Source of the DNA: an uncultured Sutterella sp.
GTDB lineage: Bacteria; Pseudomonadota; Gammaproteobacteria; Burkholderiales; Burkholderiaceae_F
DNA: 64,000 nt
Assembly: GCA_934255515.1 (NCBI GenBank)
Contig: CAKQON010000004.1
Coordinates: 1 to 64,000 of the forward strand
Reading direction: 5' to 3'
Shown here: positions 15,938 to 24,290 of the stretch, piece by piece
Layout: each line of letters starts with the position of its first letter
Numbering within the stretch: position 1 is the first letter of the stretch
Notes under the pieces: generated by a model
Told to the model about the DNA's origin: nothing
Seen by the model: only the letters and a program-made list of their open reading frames with translations
The model's database searches: none
Translations under genes and position numbers: made by a program

Positions 15938-17018
15938 TTGCAATCTGATCCTGGAAGGCCGCAGCAAGGTTGGTGGGCGAAAAAACGCCGCGCTCGGTAA
16001 TGATGCCGGTGACGAAGCGGTTGTGCGTCACGTCGAATGCCGGGTTTGCCGCCGACTCATTGGGAGAGGCAAGCTGCAGGGTGGCAACCTCTCCCGAACG
16101 ATCAATCCCTCGAAGCGAAAGCACTTCGGACGCTGAGCGGTTTTCAATCGGGATTTCCCGCTTGCCGTCATTCAACTTCCAATCGATCGTCGGCGAAGGC
16201 GCCGCCACATAGAAGGGAATTTCATTGTCCTTGGCAGCGAGCGCCTTGAGATAGGTGCCGATCTTATTGGCAACGTCGCCCCGGCGCGTAATGCGGTCGG
16301 CGCCGACGATGACCATGTCGACCGCGCCCTTCTGCATGAGTTCGCCGCCGGCATTGTCGGCAATGATGGTATGGGGGACGCCCTGCTGCCCGAGCTCCCA
16401 GGCCGTGAGGAGCCCCTGATTGCGGGGCCGCGTCTCATCTACCCAGACATGCACGGGCGTGCCTCTTTCAAAGGCGAAGTAAATCGGCGCGAGCGCCGTG
16501 CCGTAGTCGACGGTAGCGAGCCACCCGGCATTGCAGTGCGTGAGGATGTTGACCGGCCGGCGCAGCTTTCTGTAGAGCTCTGCAATCAGACCGTAGCCCG
16601 CGTCGCCGATCGCGCGCGAAAGCATGACGTCTTCCTGCGTCATCGCTTCTGCGAGCTTCACGGCAGCCGCAAACCTCAGGGACGGCTCCCGGGGCAGAAG
16701 CGCCGCGAGCATCCGCTGCACAGCCCAGGAAAGATTCACCGCTGTCGGGCGAACATTCTGAATCTGTTCGGCAGCCTTGAGGAGAGCGGCATTTTCAGGA
16801 TTTTCCTTGGTCGCAAGCACAACAGCCCAGGCGCCGGTAATGCCGATCAGCGGGGCTCCGCGAACGCGCATCACATCAATCGCCTCCACGCAGTCGCGCC
16901 AGTCTGAAAGTACGCGCTTTTCAAATCGATAGGGCAGAAGCGTCTGATCGATGATCTCGACGGCCGTTCCGTCATCGAGTGCGCGAATGGTGCGGGTGGG
17001 GATGCCATTGACCTTCAT
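15924..17018 (-). CDS. mtnA: S-methyl-5-thioribose-1-phosphate isomerase
   Basis: This 364-residue protein of the eIF2B-related MtnA family converts the aldose methylthioribose-1-phosphate (or 5-deoxyribose-1-phosphate) to the ketose. The catalytic Cys is in ILTHCNAGWLATVDYGTAL and the catalytic Asp in MVIVGADRITRRGDVANKIG. RGAPLIGITGAWAV near the N-terminus is also typical. I start at 17018 (MKVNGIPTRTI) because GGAGGT lies seven bases before it. It heads the operon with the class II aldolase, so the pathway is more likely 5-deoxyadenosine/MTA salvage by aldol cleavage than the universal methionine cycle. Neither the phosphorylase nor the kinase step is encoded here. Confidence 0.94.
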   Translation of the reverse strand: MKVNGIPTRTIRALDDGTAVEIIDQTLLPYRFEKRVLSDWRDCVEAIDVMRVRGAPLIGITGAWAVVLATKENPENAALLKAAEQIQNVRPTAVNLSWAVQRMLAALLPREPSLRFAAAVKLAEAMTQEDVMLSRAIGDAGYGLIAELYRKLRRPVNILTHCNAGWLATVDYGTALAPIYFAFERGTPVHVWVDETRPRNQGLLTAWELGQQGVPHTIIADNAGGELMQKGAVDMVIVGADRITRRGDVANKIGTYLKALAAKDNEIPFYVAAPSPTIDWKLNDGKREIPIENRSASEVLSLRGIDRSGEVATLQLASPNESAANPAFDVTHNRFVTGIITERGVFSPTNLAAAFQDQIANAGL

Positions 17019-17254
17019 ACATTTACCTCCGGGGAATCTGCTCAGCCGCTGAAAGCGGCATGTCGCGTGCAGGGCCGCTCTCCGGAAAAGAACCTGCAGA
17101 GAGTTGAAGCTTTGCGCGCTTTTGAAGCAGAGAAGAGCCGGAAATATTCGCAAAAACCGATCCTCCGGCTCCTATATTGCAGTTTAGCAAGCACTTGCCG
17201 GAAGGTCTCTCCGGCTACACTCTCGAGTGCACGCACTTTCCGCATGGCCGATTC
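17019..17254. promoter_or_regulatory. Divergent promoter region, mtnA operon and Pat-like gene
   Basis: This 236-base gap separates the divergent starts of mtnA and the acetyltransferase gene and must carry both promoters. TATATTGC near 17174 could be part of a -10 for the rightward gene. Nothing else stands out. Confidence 0.35.
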
Positions 17255-19954
17255 ATGTTGAGCTCAAAGCTATCCGCCGCACTTTCCCCGCGCTCCGTCG
17301 CCGTTATCGGCGCGAGCAGCAACCCGGGCAGCCGCGGCTATTACGTCTGGCGCTCCGTTCTTCTTTCGACGGGACTCGAACGCCTGTGGGCGGTAAATCC
17401 CAAGTACCGCTTCATCGGCGTGCGTCCCTGCTTCGCGGATGCATCCAGAATTCCGGCGGACAAAATCGACCTTGCCATCCTCTGCGTAGGAAGAAAGCAC
17501 CTTCCCGCCGCACTCAGGCAACTCGCGAGCAAACCGCCCGAAGCGGTGCTCTTCGCACCCCAGGAGGAAGGTCCGCTCTCCGACCGTTTTGAAATTGAAG
17601 AGCTCCTCGAATCAGCCCGCGCGATGGGGGCAAGACTCATCGGCCCCAATTCCATCGGCGTCCTGAATCCCGCCAAGGGCATCAATGCAAGCTTCTGGCC
17701 GAGAATGCCTCAGCCGGGCGGAATTGCGCTCATCACCCAGTCGGCCATGGTTGCGACCGGGCTCATGGATCATGCAGAGGAATCGCGCCTCGGCTTTGCC
17801 GGCATCATCAACACCGGACTCGAAGCCGACATCAGCATGGCCGAGTGCATTGAATGGTTCTCTGCGAATGCCGCGGCCCGCGTGATTGCGATTGAAGTTG
17901 AGGCGCTGCGGAACCCGCGAGCCTTTGCGTGCGCCGTGAGAAAAGCCTCTCAAACAAAGCCCGTCATCGTGCTTCGCGCCGGTCCGGGTTCAGGCTATGC
18001 GGCCGACAGACTCGCCGCCGGCCGCTTCGGCACGGATGCGGGCGACAACAGAGCCTTCGATGCGCTGCTTGCCGCTTCCGGCGCTCTGCGCGTGCGCTCC
18101 TATGAGGAATTCTGCGCGGCGGCGGCAGCTTTTTCCTCGGGCACGCTTCCGGCCGGCCGCTCTGCCGCCATCATCGCCAACGACAGCGGCGTAGCCGCGC
18201 TCACGGCCGATGCCGCCGACTCCGCGGGGATCCTCATCCGGGGGCTTTCCAATCGAACCATTCAGGCGCTCCACAAGGCGCATCCGGAAGAGCACATCCC
18301 CGTCAACCCCGTCGTCCTCGGCGCAAGCGCTCCCGGAGAACGCTTTGCCGGAACCCTCAGCATGGTGCTTGACGACCCCGGAATCCACGGCGCTGCCGTG
18401 GTTGTCGGCCCGAGCCCGGTTTCAACGCTCGATCCGACGCTCTCTGAAATCGCCCGCGCAGCCATGAAGACCTATAAGCCGGTCTTCGTTTCCTGGATCT
18501 CGAGCCGCAGCACGCCGGTCGTGCGCCGGCAGCTCGCGGCATTCCCTGATTCGCGCATCATCCCCGTACGGACGCCAGAGCTCGCAATGCGCGCCTTCGG
18601 TCTTCTTGCGGAACGCGAGGACCTCATCCGCGAGCGCCGCTCGCCGCCTCAGCACGGCAGAAGCTCGCTCAAAAAAGAGGAGCTTGACGGCATCCGCATG
18701 CTTTTTGAGCATGTCCTTCATTCTGGCCGCCACGTGCTCGGGCCCCGGGAAGTGCGGGAGCTCATCAGTGCGCTCGGGCTTCTGCCGGTCCCGGCAAAGC
18801 TCACCACGTCGCTGGCGCAGGCAATTGATGCCGCAAAGGAAATCGGCTGGCCCGTCGCCATCAAGGCCGTAAGCGAAGGGCTCGGAAGCCGCAGTGCCTC
18901 GGGCCTCGTTTTTCTTTCCATTTCGGGCCCGGACGAACTGGCTCAGGCCTGGGAAAAGCTCACCGCAAATCTTGAGGTTTTTTCTCCTCTTGCCCGTCCC
19001 GAAGGCGTGCTGGTCGAAAAAATGGCGTCCCACTCCCTTGAACGCGAACTTCGGCTTTCCATCAGGCTCGACGCCGTGCTCGGCCCCGTCGTGGAATTCG
19101 GCGGCGCAGGCCTCGCGTCCTCCCTCTACGGCGACCGCGCCGTAGGGCTCCCTCCCATTTCCCGCCTTGCGGCCGAACGAATTGCCAGAGCGCCTAAAGC
19201 TGCTCTTGCGCTCGGCGACTACCGCGGCCTTCCGGAAATCAATTGGGAGACGCTTTTCAGCGCGATCTGCCGGCTTTCGGATCTCGCCGCCGCGGTTCCG
19301 GCGCTCCGTGAGCTTCGCCTGGAACCGGTGGTGCCGGTGCCTGAAGGCCTTCTCGTGCTAGACGCTGAAGCTGCGCTTTACGATGCGCCTCTCGCCGCCG
19401 ACCGCTGCTTCAGTCATCTTGCGCTCCAGCCCGCCCAATGGGAGCTCCTGCGTCCCATCGAGCTTCGTTCCGGGAGAACGCTCTATCTGCGCGCACTTAT
19501 TGAAGACGATTTCCCGCTTCTGAAGGCCTTCATTCAGGATCTCTCGGAAACCTCCCGCTACTATCGCTTCCACACGAATGCCGCGCTTTCCGATGAGCGC
19601 ATTGCAGAGCTCTGCCGTCCGGACTGGTCGGCAGGCGGCGCCTGGGTGCTTGCCGAATCGCGGGACAGGTCCGCGCGCATCGCCGCATGCGGACGATGGT
19701 CGGCGCTTGCCGAAGATGAAGCGGAATTCGGCCTTTGCGTGCGTGACGACATGCATCGCCTCGGCATCGCCCGCAGGCTTCTCCACTGGCTCGAATCCGA
19801 AGCATTCCTCGAGGGTTTCCATAAAATGACGGGCTACGTTCTGCGCGGCAACGAACCGATGGAAAGCTTCATGCGGTCAGGCGGCTACGAAGCTGCTCCC
19901 GCTCCGGCGGTTTCCCCGACGGTTGCCTGGAGCAAAACGCTCCGCAACTTCTGA
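17255..19954 (+). CDS. Pat/YfiQ-like protein N-acetyltransferase with inactive acyl-CoA synthetase domains
   Basis: An N-terminal CoA-binding Rossmann domain (SVAVIGASSNPGSRGYYVW) opens this 899-residue multidomain protein. A succinyl-CoA ligase-like middle part (RLIGPNSIGVLNP, ALITQSAMVATGLMDHA) and an ATP-grasp domain (GWPVAIKAVSEGLGSRSASG) follow. A C-terminal GNAT domain of about 150 residues contains GLCVRDDMHRLGIARRLL, the acetyl-CoA binding motif. In ADP-forming acetyl-CoA synthetases a His lies in an SHTG-like loop; the corresponding loop here reads RLAAGRFGTDAG, without that His. This fits Pat, which acetylates lysines (for example on Acs) instead of making acetyl-CoA. ATG at 17255 is the first good start. 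Confidence 0.88.
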   Translation: MLSSKLSAALSPRSVAVIGASSNPGSRGYYVWRSVLLSTGLERLWAVNPKYRFIGVRPCFADASRIPADKIDLAILCVGRKHLPAALRQLASKPPEAVLFAPQEEGPLSDRFEIEELLESARAMGARLIGPNSIGVLNPAKGINASFWPRMPQPGGIALITQSAMVATGLMDHAEESRLGFAGIINTGLEADISMAECIEWFSANAAARVIAIEVEALRNPRAFACAVRKASQTKPVIVLRAGPGSGYAADRLAAGRFGTDAGDNRAFDALLAASGALRVRSYEEFCAAAAAFSSGTLPAGRSAAIIANDSGVAALTADAADSAGILIRGLSNRTIQALHKAHPEEHIPVNPVVLGASAPGERFAGTLSMVLDDPGIHGAAVVVGPSPVSTLDPTLSEIARAAMKTYKPVFVSWISSRSTPVVRRQLAAFPDSRIIPVRTPELAMRAFGLLAEREDLIRERRSPPQHGRSSLKKEELDGIRMLFEHVLHSGRHVLGPREVRELISALGLLPVPAKLTTSLAQAIDAAKEIGWPVAIKAVSEGLGSRSASGLVFLSISGPDELAQAWEKLTANLEVFSPLARPEGVLVEKMASHSLERELRLSIRLDAVLGPVVEFGGAGLASSLYGDRAVGLPPISRLAAERIARAPKAALALGDYRGLPEINWETLFSAICRLSDLAAAVPALRELRLEPVVPVPEGLLVLDAEAALYDAPLAADRCFSHLALQPAQWELLRPIELRSGRTLYLRALIEDDFPLLKAFIQDLSETSRYYRFHTNAALSDERIAELCRPDWSAGGAWVLAESRDRSARIAACGRWSALAEDEAEFGLCVRDDMHRLGIARRLLHWLESEAFLEGFHKMTGYVLRGNEPMESFMRSGGYEAAPAPAVSPTVAWSKTLRNF

Positions 19955-19967
19955 AACAAGAGAAATC

Positions 19968-20729
19968 ATGAGCATTCAGACCACCCTTCAATACGGGATT
20001 CTTCATCTCACCATCGACCGCAAGGAGCGGCGCAATGCACTGACGTGCGACATGTTCCGCGCCCTTGCAAAGGGCCTCAATGATGCAGGGAGCGACCCGA
20101 AAGTCCGCGTCGTGCTGCTTAAGGGCGCGGGCTCCGTCTTTTCCGCCGGCGCGGACCTTGAGGAGATGCTTGCAGCTCCGGAAGATGCGGAAGCTGCCGC
20201 AGGAGAATTTTTCACAGCCATCCGGTCCTTCACGAAGCCCGTCATCGCTCAGGTGAACGGTCCCTGCGTGGGCGAGGCCTTCACGGCGCTCCTCTACTGC
20301 GATCTGGTTTATGCAGGTCCTCATGCGCTTTTCTCGCTCCCCTCGGTGGCGCTCGCACGCACGCCGCGCTGGGGCGCCGGCGCCATCATCACGGCTGCCG
20401 CAGGGTTCCCCAAAGCCGCTGAAAAGCTTCTTCTTTCCGAGCCCATCAGTGCGGATGAAGCGGAAGCGATGCGCCTCATCACGCGCGTCGTTGAGGACGA
20501 GCACCTCGACAATGTCGTCGCTGCCAAGACGGCGCGCCTTGCCGTGCTACCGCCCCTTGCCCTAGCCGGCACCAAAGCTGTTCTCAAGGCCGCCCGCGGC
20601 GAGGAAATTGAAAGAAGCATCCGGCTCGAGGAAGAAATTTATGCCCGCCAGAGCGCTACGCCTGAGGCGGCAGAAGCACTCAAAGCTTTCCTTGAAGGAC
20701 GGCGCCCGGTCTTCCAGGCGGAAGAATAA
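19968..20729 (+). CDS. Enoyl-CoA hydratase/isomerase family protein
   Basis: This 253-residue crotonase-fold protein has the oxyanion-hole motifs RRNALTCDMFRAL and GAGSVFSAGADLEEML near residues 20 and 55. The second motif block reads KPVIAQVNGPCVGEAFTALLYCDLVYA. The catalytic region at TPRWGAGAIITAAAGFPKA lacks the usual two-Glu pattern of true crotonases (the first is replaced by the RWGAG stretch), so isomerase-like or other activity is possible. It follows the Pat-like gene by 13 bases and is probably co-transcribed. The linkage hints at acyl-CoA metabolism but gives no substrate. Confidence 0.85.
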   Translation: MSIQTTLQYGILHLTIDRKERRNALTCDMFRALAKGLNDAGSDPKVRVVLLKGAGSVFSAGADLEEMLAAPEDAEAAAGEFFTAIRSFTKPVIAQVNGPCVGEAFTALLYCDLVYAGPHALFSLPSVALARTPRWGAGAIITAAAGFPKAAEKLLLSEPISADEAEAMRLITRVVEDEHLDNVVAAKTARLAVLPPLALAGTKAVLKAARGEEIERSIRLEEEIYARQSATPEAAEALKAFLEGRRPVFQAEE

Positions 20730-20731
20730 TT

Positions 20732-20767
20732 TGCACCAAATTTGTGCTCAGGCACCATATTGGTGCA
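20732..20767 (+). promoter_or_regulatory. Two NtrC-like binding sites
   Basis: Two adjacent imperfect palindromes, TGCACCAAATTTGTGCT (20732-20748) and GGCACCATATTGGTGCA (20751-20767), each match 14 of 17 positions of the enteric NtrC consensus TGCACCAAAATGGTGCA as I recall it. Their centres are 19 bases apart, about two helical turns, as expected for cooperative enhancer binding. They lie about 75-125 bases before the sigma-54 promoter at 20841. Confidence 0.75.
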
Positions 20768-20774
20768 TTACAAA

Positions 20775-20806
20775 ATGCCCTGCAGACGCAATGCAGGGCA
20801 TTTTTT
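20775..20806 (+). terminator. Terminator of the Pat-like/enoyl-CoA hydratase unit
   Basis: ATGCCCTGC (20775-20783) pairs with GCAGGGCAT (20793-20801) across a nine-base loop and is followed by six T. It sits between the NtrC-like boxes and the sigma-54 promoter. Confidence 0.9.
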
Positions 20807-20840
20807 CTTGTGCGTGCCCCATTTCCTCTGCTCCCCGCGT

Positions 20841-20857
20841 TTGGCACGGCTATTGCT
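20841..20857 (+). promoter_or_regulatory. Sigma-54 promoter of the amino-acid ABC transporter
   Basis: TTGGCACG, four bases, then TTGCT matches the sigma-54 consensus YTGGCACG-N4-TTGCW at every fixed position (20841-20848 and 20853-20857). Transcription would start near 20868, giving a leader of about 73 bases before the substrate-binding protein. With the NtrC-like boxes upstream this implies induction on nitrogen limitation. The sigma factor rpoN is encoded at 28025. Confidence 0.85.
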
Positions 20858-20940
20858 TCAATAGTTATTACAGGTTCGCCCCGATACGTATACGGCACCT
20901 GCAGCATTCCAAGAGACCATCCAGAGATCAGGAGCCAGAT

Positions 20941-21843
20941 ATGTTCAAGATTTCCCGCCGCACAGCCATCGCCGCAGCCACATGCCTTCTTGCCGCCAGC
21001 ACCGCCGTGAGCGCGGCAGAGCTGACGGGCACGCTCAAGAAAGTTCAGGAAACCGGCTCCATTACGCTCGGCTACCGCGAAAGCTCGGTTCCCTTCTCCT
21101 ACCTCAATGCCGACGGCAAGCCCACCGGCTACGCCTTCACGGTCTGCCAGCGCGTTGCGGACTCCGTCAAGAAGGAGCTCGGCCTTTCGAAGCTTGACAT
21201 CAAGTATCAGGCAGTCACCTCTGCCAACCGCATTCCGCTCATCCAGAACGGTACCGTCGACATCGAATGCGGCTCGACCACGAATTCTCTGAAGCGCCAG
21301 CAGGAAGCTGCCTTCTCGGTGAGCTACTTCGGCATTCAGGTCTCCGCAGCTGTCTGGAAGTCGAGCGGCATCAAGACGATCGACGACCTCAACGGCAAGA
21401 CCATTGCGCTCACGTCCGGCACGACCTCCGTTGCGCTCACGAAGGCTTATGAACGTGATCACAAGCTCAAGTTCCGCTACCTCATGACGAAGGATTTCGC
21501 GGAATCGATGCAGCTCGTCGCCAACAAGCGTGCCGACGCCTTCATCATCGACGACGTGCTACTCGCCGGTCAGATCGCCAACCTTCCCAATCCGCAGGAC
21601 TTCACGATTCTGGATGCCGCGCTCTCCGTCGAACCTTACGGCGCCATGTTCCGCAAGGACGATCCGCAGTTCAAGGCTGTTGTCGACAAGACCGTCACCG
21701 ACATGATCAAGTCGGGCGAACTCGAAAAGCTCTACACGCAGTGGTTTGAGTCGCCGATCCCCCCGAAGAACACCAATCTCAACTTCAAGATGAACTCCTA
21801 CACGAAGGAGCTCTTCAAGAACCCGAGCGACAAGGGCATCTGA
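20941..21843 (+). CDS. gltI: Glutamate/aspartate-type ABC transporter substrate-binding protein
   Basis: This 300-residue periplasmic binding protein of the polar amino-acid family (SBP 3) starts with a signal peptide, RRTAIAAATCLLAASTAVSA, probably cleaved before AELTGTLKK. The family motifs GSITLGYRESSVPFSYLNADG and GTVDIECGSTTNSLKRQQ match GltI/DEBP proteins, which bind glutamate and aspartate. It is the first gene of the transporter operon behind the sigma-54 promoter. A long hairpin and a second stem separate it from the permease genes, which would favour excess binding protein. Confidence 0.92.
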   Translation: MFKISRRTAIAAATCLLAASTAVSAAELTGTLKKVQETGSITLGYRESSVPFSYLNADGKPTGYAFTVCQRVADSVKKELGLSKLDIKYQAVTSANRIPLIQNGTVDIECGSTTNSLKRQQEAAFSVSYFGIQVSAAVWKSSGIKTIDDLNGKTIALTSGTTSVALTKAYERDHKLKFRYLMTKDFAESMQLVANKRADAFIIDDVLLAGQIANLPNPQDFTILDAALSVEPYGAMFRKDDPQFKAVVDKTVTDMIKSGELEKLYTQWFESPIPPKNTNLNFKMNSYTKELFKNPSDKGI

Positions 21844-21875
21844 TCAGGCCCTGCCTTCTCTGATTGATCTTTTTC

Positions 21876-21918
21876 AATCCCGGATGCGGTCTGCTAGCAC
21901 TTTGGTTGCATCCGGGAT
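21876..21918 (+). terminator. Intra-operon hairpin after gltI
   Basis: ATCCCGGATGC (from about 21877) pairs with GCATCCGGGAT (21908-21918) around a 20-base loop, followed by CTTCTTC rather than a clean T run. It lies 33 bases after the gltI stop and probably acts as a partial terminator or 3' stabiliser that raises binding protein over permease. Confidence 0.65.
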
Positions 21919-21959
21919 CTTCTTCAAACGTCACAGACTCCCGCCCCGGACGGAGCTCC

Positions 21960-21981
21960 CCCTCAGGCACCTGACTGAGGG
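21960..21981 (+). promoter_or_regulatory. Second stem in the gltI-gltJ spacer
   Basis: CCCTCAG and CTGAGGG form a seven-base-pair stem with an eight-base loop, 59 bases before gltJ. It has no T run. It may be a processing or stability element. Confidence 0.4.
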
Positions 21982-22039
21982 CTTAACGGGAAGCCCCCCT
22001 TGAGAAGCACCGTCTGAGAGATAAAAAGAGGATTGCGTC

Positions 22040-22774
22040 ATGGCGCTCAATTTCAGTCTGGACTCGCTCCTTGAGCAGTCCCTCCTTACAGAGGACCCCT
22101 GGTGGGTCTACATCCTCAACGGCGCCTGGTGGACGATCGGCCTCACCATCGCCGCCTTTGCGCTCGCGCTTCTGATCGGCATCATCGTCGGCACGCTGCG
22201 AACAGTGCCCAACAAATTTGTCCGCGGCCTTTGCGAAGCCTGGATTGAACTCTTCCGCAACATTCCTCTGATCGTCCAGATCTTCATCTGGTACTTCGTC
22301 GTCCCCGAACTCGTTCCCTGGTACAAGGACTGGCTCATTGAAGTCGATCCTGCCGTCGGCCAGTTCGTTACCGCCTTCATCTGCATGGGGCTCTTTACGT
22401 CCTCGCGTATTGCCGAGCAGGTTCGCGCCGGCATTTCATCGCTCCCGCGAGGGCTCCCCAATGCCGCAAAAGCGCTCGGCTTCACGACCGTTCAGGCCTA
22501 TGTCCAGGTCGTGCTCCCGATGGCCATGCGCCTCATCGTGCCTCCTCTCACGAGCGAATCGATGAACCTCGTCAAGAACACCGCCGTCGCCATGACGATC
22601 GGTCTCCCGGAACTCACGATGCGCGCCAACGAAATGGGTGAAAACACCTTCACCTTCTTCGCCGCTTATCTGTGGGCCACGATTCTCTACATCATCATCG
22701 CTCTCGTCGTGAATCAGCTCATGGCCTGGGTCGAGAAGAAGAGCTTCATTCCCGGCTTCATCGCCGCCAAGTAA
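22040..22774 (+). CDS. gltJ: Amino-acid ABC transporter permease (GltJ-type)
   Basis: This 244-residue membrane permease belongs to the His/Glu/Gln/Arg family. Hydrophobic segments begin at GAWWTIGLTIAAFALALLIG. The family phrase FRNIPLIVQIFIWYFVVPELVP and the EAA loop SLPRGLPNAAKALGFTTVQA (coupling to the ATPase) are present. It pairs with the GltK-type permease encoded 12 bases downstream. Start supported by AGAGGA before the ATG. Confidence 0.92.
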   Translation: MALNFSLDSLLEQSLLTEDPWWVYILNGAWWTIGLTIAAFALALLIGIIVGTLRTVPNKFVRGLCEAWIELFRNIPLIVQIFIWYFVVPELVPWYKDWLIEVDPAVGQFVTAFICMGLFTSSRIAEQVRAGISSLPRGLPNAAKALGFTTVQAYVQVVLPMAMRLIVPPLTSESMNLVKNTAVAMTIGLPELTMRANEMGENTFTFFAAYLWATILYIIIALVVNQLMAWVEKKSFIPGFIAAK

Positions 22775-22786
22775 GGAGCACCGATC

Positions 22787-23473
22787 ATGTCCGTTGATTT
22801 TTCCTCAATCTCCGGCTCGGTGGACTTCCTCCTTGCCGGCGCCGGCTACACCATTCAGCTCACAGCCATCACCGCCGTTCTCGGCCTTGCGCTCGGGACG
22901 CTCCTTGCGCTCGCCCGTCTTTCCTCCATCGGCTGGCTTTCGCTCATTGCGCGCCTCTACATCAACCTGATGCGCGCCGTGCCTCTCGTCCTTGTGCTCT
23001 TCTGGTTCTTCCTCCTGATGCCGGAAGTGCTCCGCCTCATCTTCGGCCTCGACCATCCGGTGATGATCGGCGCCAATCTGACCGCAATCATCACGTTCGT
23101 GCTCTTTGAAGCGGCATACTTTGCGGAAATCATGCGTGCGGGCATCCAGTCGATCGGCCGCGGGCAGTACTTTGCCGCCACGGGCCTCGGCCTCTCCTAT
23201 GCCCAGACGATGCGCTACGTCATTCTTCCGCAGGCTGTGCGCAACATGCTCCCGGTGCTTCTCACGCAGACGATCATTCTTTTCCAGGACACCAGTCTCG
23301 TCTACGTCATCAGCGGCAGCGACTTCATGGGCGCAGTCGTTAAGATCGCCCAGCGCGACGGACAGCTCGTTTTGATGTACTCTTTTGCAGCTGCCTGCTA
23401 CCTTGCAGTCTCGCTTTCGCTCTCAATGCTCATTCGCCGCCTGCAGGCGAAGATGGCTGTCGCTACACGCTGA
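22787..23473 (+). CDS. gltK: Amino-acid ABC transporter permease (GltK-type)
   Basis: This 228-residue second permease of the transporter has NLMRAVPLVLVLFWFFLLMP and an EAA loop at QSIGRGQYFAATGLGLSYAQ. Four to five membrane segments are visible. TAAGGAG, overlapping the stop of gltJ, serves as its ribosome-binding site, indicating coupled translation. Together the two permeases form the heterodimeric channel. Confidence 0.92.
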   Translation: MSVDFSSISGSVDFLLAGAGYTIQLTAITAVLGLALGTLLALARLSSIGWLSLIARLYINLMRAVPLVLVLFWFFLLMPEVLRLIFGLDHPVMIGANLTAIITFVLFEAAYFAEIMRAGIQSIGRGQYFAATGLGLSYAQTMRYVILPQAVRNMLPVLLTQTIILFQDTSLVYVISGSDFMGAVVKIAQRDGQLVLMYSFAAACYLAVSLSLSMLIRRLQAKMAVATR

Positions 23474-23511
23474 CACACTAGAAGAAGAGCTCACCCTTAA
23501 GGATCCCTCTC

Positions 23512-24246
23512 ATGGCAATGATTGAAATTAAGAACCTCAGCAAGTGGTACGGCAACTTCCAGGTTCTCAAGAACTGCAACGTCAACGTTGAAAAAGGCGA
23601 GGTCGTCGTCGTCTGCGGCCCGTCGGGTTCAGGCAAGTCGACGCTCATCAAGACCGTGAACGCGCTCGAACCATTCCAGAAGGGCGAAATCATCGTCGAC
23701 GGCGTCTCCGTGGGCGACCCGAAGACGGATCTGCCGAAGCTCAGAAGCCGCGTGGGCATGGTCTTCCAGCACTTTGAGCTTTTCCCGCACCTTTCCATTC
23801 GCGAGAACCTGATCCTTGCGCAGATGAAGGTCCTCGGCCGCTCCCGCGAGGAATCGCTTGCCCGCGGCCTCAAGCTTCTTGACCGCGTTGGCCTTCTCGC
23901 CCATGCCGACAAGTATCCCGGCCAGCTCTCGGGCGGTCAGCAGCAGCGCGTCGCCATCGCCCGCGCGCTCGCCATGGATCCGATCTGCATGCTCTTTGAC
24001 GAACCGACTTCCGCGCTTGACCCGGAAATGATCAACGAAGTGCTCGACGTGATGGTGAGCCTTGCCAAGGAAGGCATGACGATGATGGTCGTCACGCACG
24101 AAATGGGCTTTGCCAAGAAGGTTGCCGATCACGTGATCTTCATGGACGCCGGCGAAATCATCGAGAACCTGCCGGCTGAGCAGTTCTTCAGCCAGCCCCA
24201 TACCGAACGCGCGCAGAAGTTCCTCTCGAAGATCCTTAATCACTGA
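23512..24246 (+). CDS. gltL: Amino-acid ABC transporter ATPase (GltL-type)
   Basis: This 244-residue ATPase of the polar amino-acid family (GlnQ/GltL) has Walker [14 protein letters not shown] (about residue 36), signature [15 protein letters not shown], Walker [15 protein letters not shown] and the H-loop [14 protein letters not shown]. It energises the gltJ-gltK channel. AAGGATCC lies nine bases before the ATG. It is the last gene of the operon and is followed by a strong terminator. Confidence 0.94.
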   Translation: MAMIEIKNLSKWYGNFQVLKNCNVNVEKGEVVVVCGPSGSGKSTLIKTVNALEPFQKGEIIVDGVSVGDPKTDLPKLRSRVGMVFQHFELFPHLSIRENLILAQMKVLGRSREESLARGLKLLDRVGLLAHADKYPGQLSGGQQQRVAIARALAMDPICMLFDEPTSALDPEMINEVLDVMVSLAKEGMTMMVVTHEMGFAKKVADHVIFMDAGEIIENLPAEQFFSQPHTERAQKFLSKILNH

Positions 24247-24290
24247 TCTTTACAGAAAACTCCCTGACGAAAGAAATTCAGGGATTTCCG

